A model generated the notes under the pieces. The model worked only from the letters and a program-made list of their open reading frames with translations, had not been told where the DNA came from and did no database searches. This document shows, piece by piece, positions 1 to 10,800 of a stretch of DNA of 64,000 nucleotides. The stretch spans positions 10,796,137 to 10,860,136 of the forward strand of contig OX375872.1 in NCBI GenBank assembly GCA_947359465.1, read 5' to 3'. This stretch comes from Metellina segmentata (taxonomy: Eukaryota; Arthropoda; Arachnida; Araneae; Tetragnathidae). A program made the translations under genes and the position numbers. Every line of letters begins with the position of its first letter. Position 1 is the first letter of the stretch.

Positions 1-1594
1 TGAATTCTTATTTGGGCTTGGTATTATTCTTTTAGGGTTTTATGGCACAAGGGTTATTTGTGTTCAAGCTGCCCCAAACACAAGACAACGTCAAGCAAAA
101 ATGTCATGAAACGTTAAAAAGAGGGATGGAATGAATTTTGTTGGAGAAAAGCAGTGAAGCTAATGCACTTTAAGCATAGGCGCAACTTGGGTTGTTGAAT
201 TGGGGGGAGGGGGGGGGGTTAGTATGGACTGTACCCCAGTAAAAAGGAGGAAGAATAAATTAATTATGTTAATGAAATAATATATATTAATAATTAATTA
301 CATTAATATCTATCAATTAATACTTGATATTAAAAATTCATAATTTTTTTTATACAATATTTACTAGATGACTTTATGGTGAATCTTAAAATTTACAATA
401 CATTTAAATTATAAATTAAAATGTTAATTTTTTCTCAAACCTTTTGATTATTCCTGAACTTCTTAGATATAAATTTGATTTGCTTGAAGCATATCAGTCA
501 AACTTCTCTCGATTCTTACTCTGCCGCCTATGAGTGCTCATAATTTTCTAAAAAGCTTATTGAATACATACTTGTAAATAATTTAAGTATACATAGTTAA
601 TGGTGATATTAAGGCATGAAATTATTCATCAGTGTTGGTTGAAACTTAAATAGAGATATAACTGTTGTAATGGCAACAAGAAAATAACTTATGCTTTCCA
701 TAGTGACATTTTTATTTAATTGTTTTCAGTAAAAAGTTATATCCCGAAAGTATTATTTAAGTTCTAACATAATTGCATTAAATATGTTTTACCTTTAAAC
801 TGCAATGATACGTTCGCAATATTATTTTTAATTCTCAAACATTTTCTAAAGCAAAAGTGCAGAAGATATGCAGCGGTTCTCCTGTAACTAAAGGAATCAA
901 GATTTCTTGAGCTGATTTAACCACTGGGAAATAAATGGCCAAAGAATCCCAGACTACTTTTCTAACACATTTAATAAAGCTGAATGATTACAGAGCTAAA
1001 TGGATTGTCTGCTTGCACTGTAATCAACCAAGCCGCTTTAAAGAGCCCCTTAAGGAATTTAGACTTCTAATAATATGTAGGTTGTTAAGAAACACTGCTT
1101 ATAAAGTAAAACTAGAACTTAATGAGTAATAAATATATGTATGTCGAAAAGGAAATGAACCACCAAAGATCTCTTTATTCATTGACTAGTGTAGTATCGA
1201 GAATTCCTTTGCGCGGACCCTTGTAGTACTCAAAAGCATAGCCGTGAGTAGGGTTGATGATTGAGACAGGATCAGTCCCGAGAAGTATGAACTGCACACC
1301 AATAAAAAGAGGAATTATCTTGAGGCCTCTCAGGGAAATTTTTGTATTTTTATGCTATATAAATCACATGATATTTTATTATATTTTTTCGTAGTACATT
1401 GATAAAATTATTAAATATTTTGCTTCTAGCAAATGTTAATCTCTTTCATTTCAAATAAAGTCATTTTAAACAATGTTGTTTTATTGTATCACACATGAGA
1501 AACACATTGTTTGGTTTAACAATTTTTTGGAAACAGAAACACAACAGAAATACCTTGTTTGGTTTAACAACAAATTAATTTAAGGACAGTATTG
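1..1594. other. AT-rich non-coding DNA, no gene seen
   Basis: No credible coding segment; the open frame at 935-1129 has no recognisable motif. A G-rich run lies near 206-221, followed by AT-rich sequence (about 240-420). A short phrase (TTGTTTGGTTTAAC) occurs twice near 1508 and 1555. Confidence 0.5.
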
Positions 1595-1690
1595 AATTAC
1601 ACTAAAACCCTGCAAATTCAAACTCCCCGTTAATCCAAAAGTTTGGTTAATCCGAACAAATTGTTTTTAAAATTTGTAAAACAATGTACA
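1595..1690. mobile_element. Possible pogo/Tigger-like inverted-repeat fragment
   Basis: The text around 1598-1660 contains ACTAAAACCCTGCAAATTC and GGTTAATCCGAAC. It resembles the terminal repeats of pogo/Tigger elements, which read like 'acagtaaaacctc...ttaatccgaa'. No transposase is nearby and only one end is seen, so this is a resemblance rather than a proven element. Confidence 0.35.
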
Positions 1691-1894
1691 GTAAATCAGA
1701 AACATAATATATTGAAATAAAAAGCACCATTGGTAAGAATGCACACACTTTTAGATTATCCTTACATTAAAAAGAATAGAAAAGTAGTCACTAGACTTCA
1801 TAAACTATTACATTTGGACAAAATTAATTATTTTTTGCTGTGGTAAATACATACACACATTTTCCTAGTTGGTTCTTGAAAAACATGTTCTAAG

Positions 1895-2825
1895 TTAAGG
1901 TATCCGCATACGTTTGGAGCACTTTAAAAAAAAGGCTATGTAGAAGCAATTTAATATTATTTTCATAATTATTTGTGTTCAAAATAATGTTGCACAGTTA
2001 ATAATTAAAATTTAAAAAAGAAATTTAACAAAAAGTGAAATTTTGTGAGTAAATTTGAAGTTTTTTTCAAGATTTTGAAAAATTATACAGGGCATACAAT
2101 TTAAATTAGCAGCAAAAAAACATGTTCAGAGTAAACTTCCTGATGTTATCTAGTGCTTCTACTAGAAGTTGTAAGATATTTAAAAAAATAAAGGTTTTAT
2201 GACTCATCGAAAATTGTTAAAGGATTTGTGACCATTTTGCACCATCGATATTCAAATGCATGCTCATAAATAAGAAAAAAATTAAAGATATCAATATTAT
2301 TCTAGTGCATGCACTAGCTAACACTATTTCAAATGTGCATAAAAAATTTAATAAATATATATCAATAACTTTTTTAGTTATCATTTCTGGAATTCAATGT
2401 TTACGCCCGAAATATAATTCTAAGAAAAATGCTTGTAAACAAAATCCAAGAGGGTAAAGATATTACGAAATTCTTCTAACAAATAAGTGAATTTTATTAA
2501 AAAATTGTAGTGGGCATTTTATAGCAACATAATTATTATATATTTTAACTTACTACAACAGATAAAGGGTAGAAACTATGGTAAAAATAGAATATTCTTA
2601 TTATTAGTTCCGGTTTCGTTATGCTACTTCCGGTATAACTTAACATTTTCGTTCGAATTTTAAATTGTCCTAACTTTTTTTCTATTAGTCCCACATTTTT
2701 AATGTGAACTGTTACTGTTTGAACCTGTTTTAGAAGCACAAAAGTACAGGGAATTTGTTAGTAAAATAAAATAAATTACACATTTTCACGAAAATTGACT
2801 TTTTTAACGTATGCGGATACCTTAA
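1895..2825. mobile_element. Non-autonomous TTAA element with perfect terminal inverted repeats (family C)
   Basis: The left end reads TTAAGGTATCCGCATACGTT (1895-1914) and the right end AACGTATGCGGATACCTTAA (2806-2825), an exact 20-bp inverted repeat. If the outer TTAA on each side is the target duplication, the element is 1899-2821 with 16-bp terminal repeats. The interior is AT-rich without a transposase-like frame, so it would be non-autonomous. TTAA duplications are known for piggyBac and Sola3 elements; the superfamily is not determined here. Perfect ends suggest comparatively recent movement. Confidence 0.8.
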
Positions 2826-3250
2826 ACATATAAATCAAGTGTATAAAAATTTCACTTGTGTTGTGTAAAATAATAATTATAAAAGGAAGTGTTTGTTTGT
2901 CTGTTTTTTGCCGTAAAATCCTGACGATTCTATGGCACTTACAGAAATGAGATTTGGCACACAGGTAGTCCGAATTTTTTGCAATTTTTGGGTCGCGGCG
3001 AATTTTAAAATTCAATCTAAAAGATTTTTTAATGAATTTAATAGTTTTATTCTTACCTCGTTCTTCAAACAAGTTTTGTCAGGACGAAAGAAGAATTACC
3101 CCAATCTTGACTTTTCTATCCACGTCACCTTGCAAGCAGCCTTGAAACCCCGTAGAACGCTCAAAAAATGTTGTATTTTTTCGTTTCCGCTTTGATTTTG
3201 CGCGGAAGAGGAGCCCTTCGCGTTAAAAAGAAGAAACAGAATATAATAAT
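2826..3250 (+). repeat. Unclassified sequence upstream of the RT fragment
   Basis: It holds a CTGTCTG-like stretch near 2894-2905, then a segment around 2930-3000, and a less AT-rich patch at 3120-3230. The open frames on both strands (2776-3072 minus, 2932-3195 plus) show no domain I recognise. Position suggests it may be the 5' part of the element whose reverse transcriptase follows, but this is inference. Confidence 0.3.
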
Positions 3251-3274
3251 TGAAATAATTTATAATCATGATAA

Positions 3275-3942
3275 TTGAGAGATGTTTTGAACTATTATTA
3301 TCATGATTTTAAAAACTTAATTGATCTGGATTTTGAGGAATGGGAATTTTTGGTTAATTATTGTTTTTTAATAATTTTATTTTTAATGGTGAGCATATTT
3401 ACACTCAAGTTAAGGGTATACCCCAAAGTTCTAATTTTTCTTCCATTATTGCTAATATATTTATTCATTATTTAAAAAAAAACTTTTGCCTTCAGATAAA
3501 TACTGCTTTTAGATTTATTGATGATTTAATTGTTTTTAACAGTAGCAACTTTTCTAATATTTGGAAATCCATCTATCCAGACGAACTTTGTTTAATTAAA
3601 ACTAATCTAGATAACAATAATACTGATTTTCTAGCCTTAAAATTTTCTGTTTTATGCGGCAAAGTTGACATTAATGTATATGATAAACGCAGCGATTTCA
3701 AATTTACAGTCATTAAATTAATATTTTGGGACTCCAATATATCTAAAAGAATATACTACAACACGATTGCTGGTCAATTGGTACGTTTCAAAAAAATTTG
3801 TAATTCTGATTCAAACTATTTATTTTTTTTACAGTGTAAATATCTAAAAAACACACATCCCAATAACAAATACCCTTATTCATTCTTTAATAATATTTTT
3901 GAAAGATTTATTACTATCAACAGCGACACAACCCATGAATAA
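3275..3942 (+). pseudogene. Reverse-transcriptase fragment of a retroelement, frameshifted
   Basis: Two overlapping frames join into one degraded reverse-transcriptase segment. The first (3275 to about 3360) reads LIDLDFEEWEFLVNY; the second (3361-3942) continues with YTQVKGIPQSSNFSSIIAN. That is the usual GIPQGS-type RT motif with the glycine replaced. The catalytic box FRFIDDLIVFN follows, with both aspartates kept. Downstream are a TDFLALKFS segment and YDKRSDFKF, a phrase I associate with a distinctive class of metazoan RT proteins, possibly Penelope-like. Only the palm to thumb is left; fingers and any nuclease are missing. It stops about 55 bases before the 1.5-kb repeat at 3999, so the two may be one element. 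RT identity is confident, the clade is not. Confidence 0.65.
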
Positions 3943-3998
3943 TTATTTTTCGTAATTTCCTCATAGCCATGGGAGTTGCTTTTCAATTTTATTTTACT

Positions 3999-5494
3999 AC
4001 TAGCAAAATACCCGACCTTACTCGGTTTGAATTGGTTTACTCTAAATTGAAGAGATAATCAATATAAATAATGACTTACGTTTTTTGTTGAGTAAAAATG
4101 AATTTGAATACCTTTCGCCATATTTATAATTTCTACAACTTACATTGGACACAAATCCTACACATGCATATCCATTCATGTAATACATTTCACATAAATC
4201 GTACCCTTGCTGTATAACAAAGCTACAAAATGACGAAAGGTGACACTAAGGTTATTACTACAATGACGATTTTGAGAGAGATTTGGAATTCCTTTTCTTA
4301 AGTTATTTTCATGTTCAACTCAATAAATAAAAATTACGATTTACGGCGAGTGCTCTTGCGCTCATAGTCAACAAAACAATATTTTTTTACTTGTGACACT
4401 CTTGCATTCGGTATGTGACATAGTGAAATTTTGTAATCTTCTCCTATCATTATAACAACGAATTTTTTAATGTTTGAAAAGTTCCAGTTCGGATTTTTTA
4501 ATAATTATTATTCTTTCAATAACGGCATTATTCTTTTAATAACAGCATTATTCTTTCTAAAACGGCATTATTCTTTCAATAATGGCATAACTACACTTAA
4601 AATGTACTGAAAATTTATTCTGACTTACCTGCCATTTTTAAGTTGAATACTTTGTGGTGGTGTTGCGTGTGATGACAAGGAAATCACATTTATTAAAATA
4701 ATAAAGATTTAAAACAGAAAACAGCGAAATAAAACAAAATAAAAGATGTCGGAAAAAATTGTTCTAAAGATATTAATTTGTGATTCATTTTTATCTCTTG
4801 ATCTCGCATAGTTGCCACAACTTACAACTAAAAGTGAACAAAATCTGAAATTAATTCAGAGCGAAAGAAACAGAAAATATCACTGCTCTCGCGATCTTGT
4901 TCATTCGCATTCGTTGAAAAATATCGTCTGTCCCAAATATTCAAAAATCGTTTTCATTGCGCAAAGAACAAAAATAAGACTCGAAATAAATGAAATATCA
5001 GAGCTGAAATTCCATAAAAAAAATAATTTTTTTAAGAATAATTACTTTTTCAGCAGTACTGGTAAAGCAATCGAAGTAATCGTAATATTCAATAGACATT
5101 CCAATTTTTCCAAAACTACCAAATTATGGTTTATTTAAGTATACTTACTCAGGTGTTTTAGCATGAAACTCAACTAAATATAACAATAAAGAAATGTTAA
5201 ATATTGCATTCACTAAACTACTAGATAATGTATAAAATAAAACACATTGCAATCAAATATCTGGAATAAAATTCATGTGATGCCTGCACATACACACAAA
5301 CTCAAAATTGAACATAGAACAGAAATACGGACAGACAGACTTTCGCAACCAATTCCACTCACTAAATGAAAATAAGTACTCACTGTATGCGAATTTCCAT
5401 GAAAATATATTAAACCGCGTGGACGTGTATAGATAGACGTGGGTCGAAAATATTGAATGTACAAACAAACACTCCATTCTTATTTATATAGATT
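3999..5494 (+). repeat. 1.5-kb interspersed repeat (family D), copy 1
   Basis: It begins ACTAGCAAAATACCCGACC and ends with TATTTATATAGATT. It is alignable almost end to end with 57535-59096 in the same orientation. Shared blocks include the CATATCCATTCATGTAATAC region, a 22-bp tandem run of CATTATTCTTTCAATAACGG type (4505-4590, about four units), and GACAGACAGAC near 5332. Compared with copy 2 it lacks about 90 bp near 5430-5445. No long frame is conserved between the copies. It may be the tail of the RT-bearing element just upstream. Confidence 0.75.
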
Positions 5495-5895
5495 TATGAA
5501 TATCTTTTTGAATAGGGGCTGGGGATTTTAATATTATTTCTATTTTTTATTTTTCTGCTTTTTATGGACTCGTTGCATCGGAAGTATGGTATTAGCATAT
5601 AGTTAGATTGTGTAATTGATGGCATTTGATGGTAATTTTTAGGCTTGTTGTTGTTGATCTCCCGGCTGCGGCTTCTGGTTTGATTTCGTTTTGTTCCTGC
5701 TCTGTTTTGGTATTTTGTTTGTTTTACTTGCTTTTTGTGGTGTTTGGGGGAGTGTAGGAGCAATTTTTTCAGTCTAATGCTGCTCATATGTAGAAAACAC
5801 CATTTTATGTTGTTTGGGTCAGGCTCCTCCCTGATCCACCAACATTTCTTCATTTTTTAACATTTTTTAAGACTTTTCTTGAAATTGTTTTTTGG

Positions 5896-5897
<2 letters not shown>
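5495..5897 (-). other. Unclassified segment with a minus-strand open frame
   Basis: A 119-codon minus-strand frame (5853-5494) is basic and low in complexity, with KKQVKQTKYQNRAGTKRNQ-like composition. I recognise no domain in it. It lies between the end of the 1.5-kb repeat and a TA microsatellite and is probably retroelement debris. Confidence 0.3.

Positions 5898-5936
<39 letters not shown>
5898..5936. repeat. (TA)n microsatellite
   Basis: An uninterrupted TA dinucleotide run of about 39 bases. Confidence 0.95.
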
Positions 5937-5937
<1 letters not shown>

Positions 5938-6061
5938 TTGATACCAATGCTACAAAATTGAGCATAGGCACAACCTATTTCGTATCGAGATACACTAAAA
6001 ACGCAAAGTAAAGTTTTGTTACACATATTTTTGAATGTAGAACAGTTTTTTCAACAAGATT

Positions 6062-6464
6062 CTGCTTAAACCTCCAAATGGTTTCGACGAGATATCTCGT
6101 CAAAAAGATTTTACCACTTTCGCTAATGACAAGATAGTGCCAATTTTTTATAAAGACGAGATCAAGGTCTCGTCAATTTTCTTCAAATGACGAGGTATTT
6201 CGTCTATCAGGATAATTTTCTCAGGTCTATATTCTTGTATAAATGGACAAAAATGTTTTCATAATGGATGTTTCAAGTCATTTTCAGTCCTTGACCCACC
6301 TTGTGGTTGTGTCAACAAACTATCACGTCATTGGCAAAACTGGAGAGATTTTGATTAACGAGGTATCTTGTCGATAGAAAAAAAAACTGACCAGATCTTG
6401 AACTCGTTATCACCGAAAATTTGGCAACGTCTTGATGATACCTCGTACTTGGAGGGCTAACCTT
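6062..6464. mobile_element. TTAA family B copies, degenerate
   Basis: The palindrome GACGAGATATCTCGTC is at 6086-6101, with family phrases nearby (CCAAATGGTTTCGACGAG, GATCAAGGTCTCGTC). A second half at 6355-6464 carries CTGACCAGATCTTGAACTCG and ends CTTGGAGGGCTAAC, the decayed right terminus. Unrelated sequence (about 6220-6350) separates the parts. Confidence 0.6.
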
Positions 6465-7260
6465 TTTAGATTTGCTTGTCCCACCTTTTGAATGATTTTT
6501 TTCATAAGCATCCCTTTGAACTTATCACAAATTACTTTAATTTTTTCACTTGATTAACAATATTTTACGATCTCAATACAATATTAAAAGAATAAAGTTT
6601 GCATAAAACTTTTTTTAATCCCTCACTTTTTGCTGGCAATAGATTTAACAATTTGGATCATTCTGATTTCTAAAACTACAAATACTTGATGCACGAATCC
6701 TTCAAGAAAGATTATTTTTCTGAAAAAAGTGTATTTATAATCATAAATTTGTATTTAATATAAGTACAGAAAAGGCGTAACAAATTTGTCACACCACGCA
6801 TATAGTATTTATCACCAATAGAGGGCAGCACGATATTTGTAACAGTTCCAGTTCGATTTGACTAGGTGTTTATGAATTTGTGAGAAATATTAATTCAAAT
6901 TATTCTTCATTTATGAATTAATTTTCATTCTGAATGCTTATCAATCGACTAACTTCATTCATCAATGTAAGCCATAGGACCCATTCACCCAGCTGAGATA
7001 ACTTCATCCGTGTCTTATTGGGACCTCCTGTCTCACCTTGATGATAGCAGCAGAGGAAGTCTCGATTCATCTCTGGGATGTCGCCAGCATATGCTTCGCT
7101 CCTTCTCATCAATCCATAAAAGGTACCGCGCCACTCACAACTGACCCTACTTCCCGAAAATTTCCGTTCACTCAGAAGCGGGGGTTCGTACGACCCGTGA
7201 CTTGGGGTCAACCCCTGAAATGTTCTTAATAATACAAAAATAAGTGATCAAGATGACATC
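6465..7260. other. Non-coding sequence, no gene supported
   Basis: The overlapping open frames at 6918-7229 (both strands) lie in a slightly GC-richer patch, but neither has a recognisable domain and neither has a partner exon. The rest is AT-rich. Confidence 0.4.
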
Positions 7261-7261
7261 G

Positions 7262-7768
7262 CTCCTTAAGCATTACGAGATTAGCGAGTGGCGTAGTATT
7301 GCTTTTTACACTCCACTTAATGACTAAATAAGCTTTCCCCAAACAATCCTTGGATTCTTTCAACCTTTAGAAAGATTCTATTGATTATTTCCTGGGACTA
7401 TAATCCTTTGAAACGATCCTATTGACCCATTCTTTAGAGTATAATCCTTTGAAATAATACTATTGGCCCATTCTCCGAAATATAATCGTATAGAACGATT
7501 GGCCCATTATTTAGAACGACTCTTTTTTTTCGTCGATAGAATAATAATCTTCACAGTAGAATCCTTTGAAACGATTTTACTGGTTATTTTTGTTGAATAG
7601 AATCCTTAGGAAATATTCGATTGGTCTCTTTTTCCTTATATTAGAATCTTTTTGGAAAATTCTATTGCTCATTTCCTTAGAATATAATCTTTCAAAAATT
7701 TTCTATTGGTCTTTTCCTAGCATTCTACCAACGTTTCTTTTCTTCCTACGTACCTACCAAAGGTAAGA
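7262..7768 (+). mobile_element. TTAA family A copy (internal minisatellite), right end missing
   Basis: The left flank carries the family block GTAGTATTGC...ACTCCACTTAATGACTAAATAA (7282-7330). CCTTGGATTCTTTCAACC follows, then about ten degenerate units of the TCCTTAGAATAGAATCCTTT / GGAAAGATTCTATTGG kind. The right-end block (TGCAAGGTGGAAT... to TTAA) is not found here. Confidence 0.65.
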
Positions 7769-7868
7769 ATTACACCTTTTTCTTTCCCTAAAAACTGTCA
7801 AAATATTATTTTTACGAGCACTCAATGATAAATTATACATGTTGGTTATCCAGTCATTTTTTATATTC

Positions 7869-7912
7869 GTGGCAAATAGCCCGTTGTGTTGCTTCAATTA
7901 ACTACCGATCCC
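7869..7912 (+). repeat. SINE 3'-end fragment
   Basis: AATAGCCCGTTGTGTTGCTT matches the 3' part of the window's SINE family. The remainder of the copy is not recognisable. Confidence 0.45.
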
Positions 7913-8040
7913 ATATTTCCAGTATAAAAGACTATATATATTACCGACTAGACAATTCCTAGGGGTCCGAACTTTCAATACTTACCTGGAGGGAATCGAA
8001 CCCTCTCCCAAACTGGAGGAGTAAATGTTAAAATATATTC

Positions 8041-9281
8041 TCCTAGAGCAGTGTTTCCCAAACTTTTGACATATATGACCCTTCTATAATTTTCGTAACG
8101 CTAAGTACCCCTCGTCGAAAAAATGGATATATTTTAATAACAATCAAAATGTCTTTTTTTTCTTTTTTTTGTGGCATACACAAAATAATAAGAAAAGAGA
8201 AATAAAATTATTCATAATAAAATGTAAATAAAAGTTATATTATAAATAACGTTTATATTTGGATCAATGAGAAGGATGAAATTGTTTGTGCTGAGATAAC
8301 AGATCGTCATAATTTGGTTCCCTGGTTGTTAATTTTAATCTGAGATGTGGTTCCACGTCCAAGAGTCTGTTCTTTTTTCTCGACTTAATGTCTACAAATG
8401 CTGAAAAAGCAACTACACATAAATATGAAGTAGGAAAAGGCAAGATGTATTTTATAACTTTTTCTGTTAAAACCGGATACACAGATTGCATTTGTAACCA
8501 GAATGTTGTTAAAGTATTCTCCTTATGTTTATTTTTCAAGAATCCGTCTGAAGTCAATTCTTACAATTGCTTTTCTTCCGCATGCGATAAATCTTCTGGC
8601 ATGGATGTTGTGTTAATGTTAAACGGATATCTTATCCATTCAATATTTTTGGTTAAATCAAGGAAATTGTTTTTCAAGCCCACTTGCAAACTCTCCAAAT
8701 GCTGTGTTATGCATTTCAGAGTATCAGCATCAATTTTAGTAATCGAACTTGTTATAAACTCATGAAGAGAGGGAAACGAGTCTACTCCATTACCAACTCT
8801 CTTTTGCCATAACTTTAGTTTTGTGATGGCAGCTTTCACTTTATCTTGAACGTGAAACAATGAAATTTCTTTGCCCTATAACGATAAGTTGAGGCAATTT
8901 AAAACAGAGAATATATCTGCTAAGTATGCTGGTTTACAAAGCCATTTCCAGTCATGTAAACAATATCTGAACTCAAATCTATCATTAAGAAAATATTGAA
9001 GTTCATGTCAAAGCTGGGCATGTCAGGCCGGTTGCGCCCATTGGAGGGTTAACGAAGTAAGTTGTTTCGGTAACGAAGTGTGGTACATTTCCGCCGTGTC
9101 ACTCCGGACCATCTCACCCCTCACAAGACTGTCTTGACTTGACTCATGAGAACGTAAGGCGCAGCTAAGCACAGTGCAGTGCATATCCCCACCAAACTCC
9201 GGTGCAACGCGTACCCCCACCAAACTCTTCCCGTACCTCTGGGGGTACGCGTACCACACTTTGGGAAACACTGTCCTAGAG
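8041..9281 (-). mobile_element. hAT element (ZBED5-like), internally deleted, with perfect 8-bp target duplications
   Basis: The element occupies 8049-9273. Its ends are CAGTGTTTCCCAAACTTT (8049-8066) and ACTTTGGGAAACACTG (9258-9273), inverted repeats of the type seen in hAT elements. TCCTAGAG flanks both sides exactly (8041-8048 and 9274-9281), and 8-bp duplication is the hAT hallmark. Only 1,225 bp remain. The residual coding is on the minus strand and covers the C-terminal part of the transposase. The 5' region (9010-9273) is GC-richer. Confidence 0.92.
8264..9010 (-). pseudogene. hAT transposase C-terminal remnant, ZBED5-like
   Basis: Reading leftwards from about 9010, the minus strand encodes FEFRYCLHDWKWLCKPAYLA, then after a stop a frame at 8860-8561, then 8557-8264. 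The last part carries ILPFPTSYLCVVAFSAFVDI and LLDVEPHLRLKLTTREPN. These match the hAT C-terminal dimerisation region in the version shared with vertebrate ZBED5-type proteins (pattern: LPF-TTYLCE-GFSALV-IK-K-R-RLDVE-DLRLALT). Known hAT transposases are about 600-700 residues; about 240 are left, with stops near 8878 and 8560. The BED finger and first catalytic aspartate region are gone. It is non-functional. Confidence 0.85.
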
Positions 9282-9439
9282 CACCAAGTCCTAGGGTCCC
9301 AACCCATTGAAGCAGCAAAAATACATTTTCAGTTAGATCCACTCAATACACGAGGAATAGAGATTCCACATAAACTGCTAGATAACAGCAGCGACTAATC
9401 ATACAGGCTCATTTGATAACACTCATTAGGTGCCTTCGC

Positions 9440-9805
9440 TGGAAAGATTAGTGGATTAGCATCCGGAGGGTTGCGAGTTTGAAACTTGATCCAACCAAAG
9501 ACTGGGGCCAAAAGTACATGGGGGCTGGTACACGCTAAAACAGTTCAATGTACTCACGTTGACGTGGTGCGAATGGTGTGGTGTTAGATAGAAAGATATA
9601 TCTAAGGATATTACCAATAAGGAACCAAATGAGTTCCTTCTAAGAGTGGCAAACCGAGGCACATGCGAGAGTTAGAAACTCGATTCAGCCAAAAAACTAC
9701 GTGTACATGGGAGCTGGTGCACATTAAATCTGTCGTGGTCTCACATATCCTCACGTAGGAGTGGTGGGGAAATTTGGAGAGTGCGTGGTAGCTCAGTGGT
9801 TGGTA
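9440..9805 (+). repeat. Two partial SINE copies in tandem
   Basis: The first copy (9440-9620) has the head-proximal CATCCGGAGGGTTGCGAGTT and ATCCAACCAAAGACTGGGG. The second (9645-9780) has ACGTGTACATGGGAGCTGGT and TTAAATCTGTCGTGG. A tRNA-like head (GTGGTAGCTCAGTGGTTGG, 9784-9802) follows and is cut off by a family A array. Both copies are diverged from the fuller SINE at 14760-15045. Confidence 0.65.
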
Positions 9806-9819
9806 AGACATTTCGAGCA

Positions 9820-10396
9820 GATCCTTGAAAAGATTCTATCGGTCCTTTCCTTGGAATAGATTCTTTTGGAAATATTCTTTTATTCCTTTCCTTGTAATAT
9901 AGAATTCTTTAGTAGATTCTGTTGGTCCTTTTCTTGTTGTACAATCCTTTGGGAAAATATTTCCTTGTTACCTTTTCTTCGAATAGAATCCTTTGGAAAG
10001 AGATTATATTGTTCCTTTCCTTAGAATAGAATTCATTTGGAAACATTCTATTTTTTCTTTCGTTAGAATCGAATCCTTTAGTGAAATTCTATTGACCATT
10101 TCCATATCAGAATCCTCTGGGAAGATTCTACAGCTCCTTTTCTTATAATAGAATCCTCTGGGAAGATTCTATAGCTCCTTTTCTTATAATAGAATCGTCT
10201 GGAAAGATTCTACTGGTTCTTTCATTACAATAAAATTCTTTGGAACGATTCTATATATCATTTCTATAGAAACTAATTCTTTAGAATGATGCTGGTGGAA
10301 TGATTTAGAATGATTCTCAAAATTAGTTAGAAGTAATGCAGATAATGTAGATTGCAAGGTTGAATTATACGCGTAAACCCCTCAGAAGGTTGCCGT
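9820..10396 (+). mobile_element. TTAA family A copy, left end missing
   Basis: About ten minisatellite units end in the family right-end block GATTGCAAGGTTGAATTATA and ACCCCTCAGAAGGTT (10352-10391). The final TTAA has decayed to TTGC. Two adjacent units (about 10110-10195) are nearly identical, showing local re-duplication. Confidence 0.7.
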
Positions 10397-10800
10397 AACA
10401 GTGTTATTTTAAATTAACAATTGCTATAATAGTTTGACACCTTTTGGTAAATGTCTCTAAATGGAAAGAAATAACTTTTCAATGATTCACAGACCAACAC
10501 ATAATTTGGTGCCGGCATTTTTTAAACTGATTTCATGAGAAATTCATGTGTTGAAAACAAATATGATGTTAGTTTTTGCCCACCATCTCTTGTTTGTGAG
10601 ATATGACACTAGCGTTATTCACGTTAACACATTAAATTACGCTTAGGGTAGAGGCGTTAAATTAAAAAAACCTTTTCCTTAATAAATTTTAATAAATTAT
10701 TAAGGAAAATTACTTGTGATGAAAAATGACTTAATTTATAAAACATTTGAATTAATTGAAAAAAACGCAGCAACACTCCCGTAATTCTACAACAGATTAA
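10397..10800. other. Non-coding spacer
   Basis: AT-rich sequence without a supported gene. A short near-repeat (TTAATAAATTTTAATAAATTATTAAGG) occurs around 10679-10705. Confidence 0.4.

Noticed and set aside
6918..7229. Overlapping open frames on both strands in a slightly GC-richer patch
   Set aside because: No domain, no splice partners and no repeat relatives that I could see; coding cannot be supported.
7566..7766. Short frames in the AGAATC/GATTCT arrays, here and at other family A copies
   Set aside because: Frames come from degenerate tandem units and are not conserved between copies.
8388..8765. 125-codon plus-strand open frame
   Set aside because: Antisense to the hAT transposase remnant, whose family motifs are clear on the minus strand.
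9784..9808. tRNA-like GTGGTAGCTCAGTGGTTGG
   Set aside because: Only an A-box-like start is present; there is no B box or acceptor stem downstream and it adjoins SINE copies. Treated as a SINE head, not a tRNA gene.
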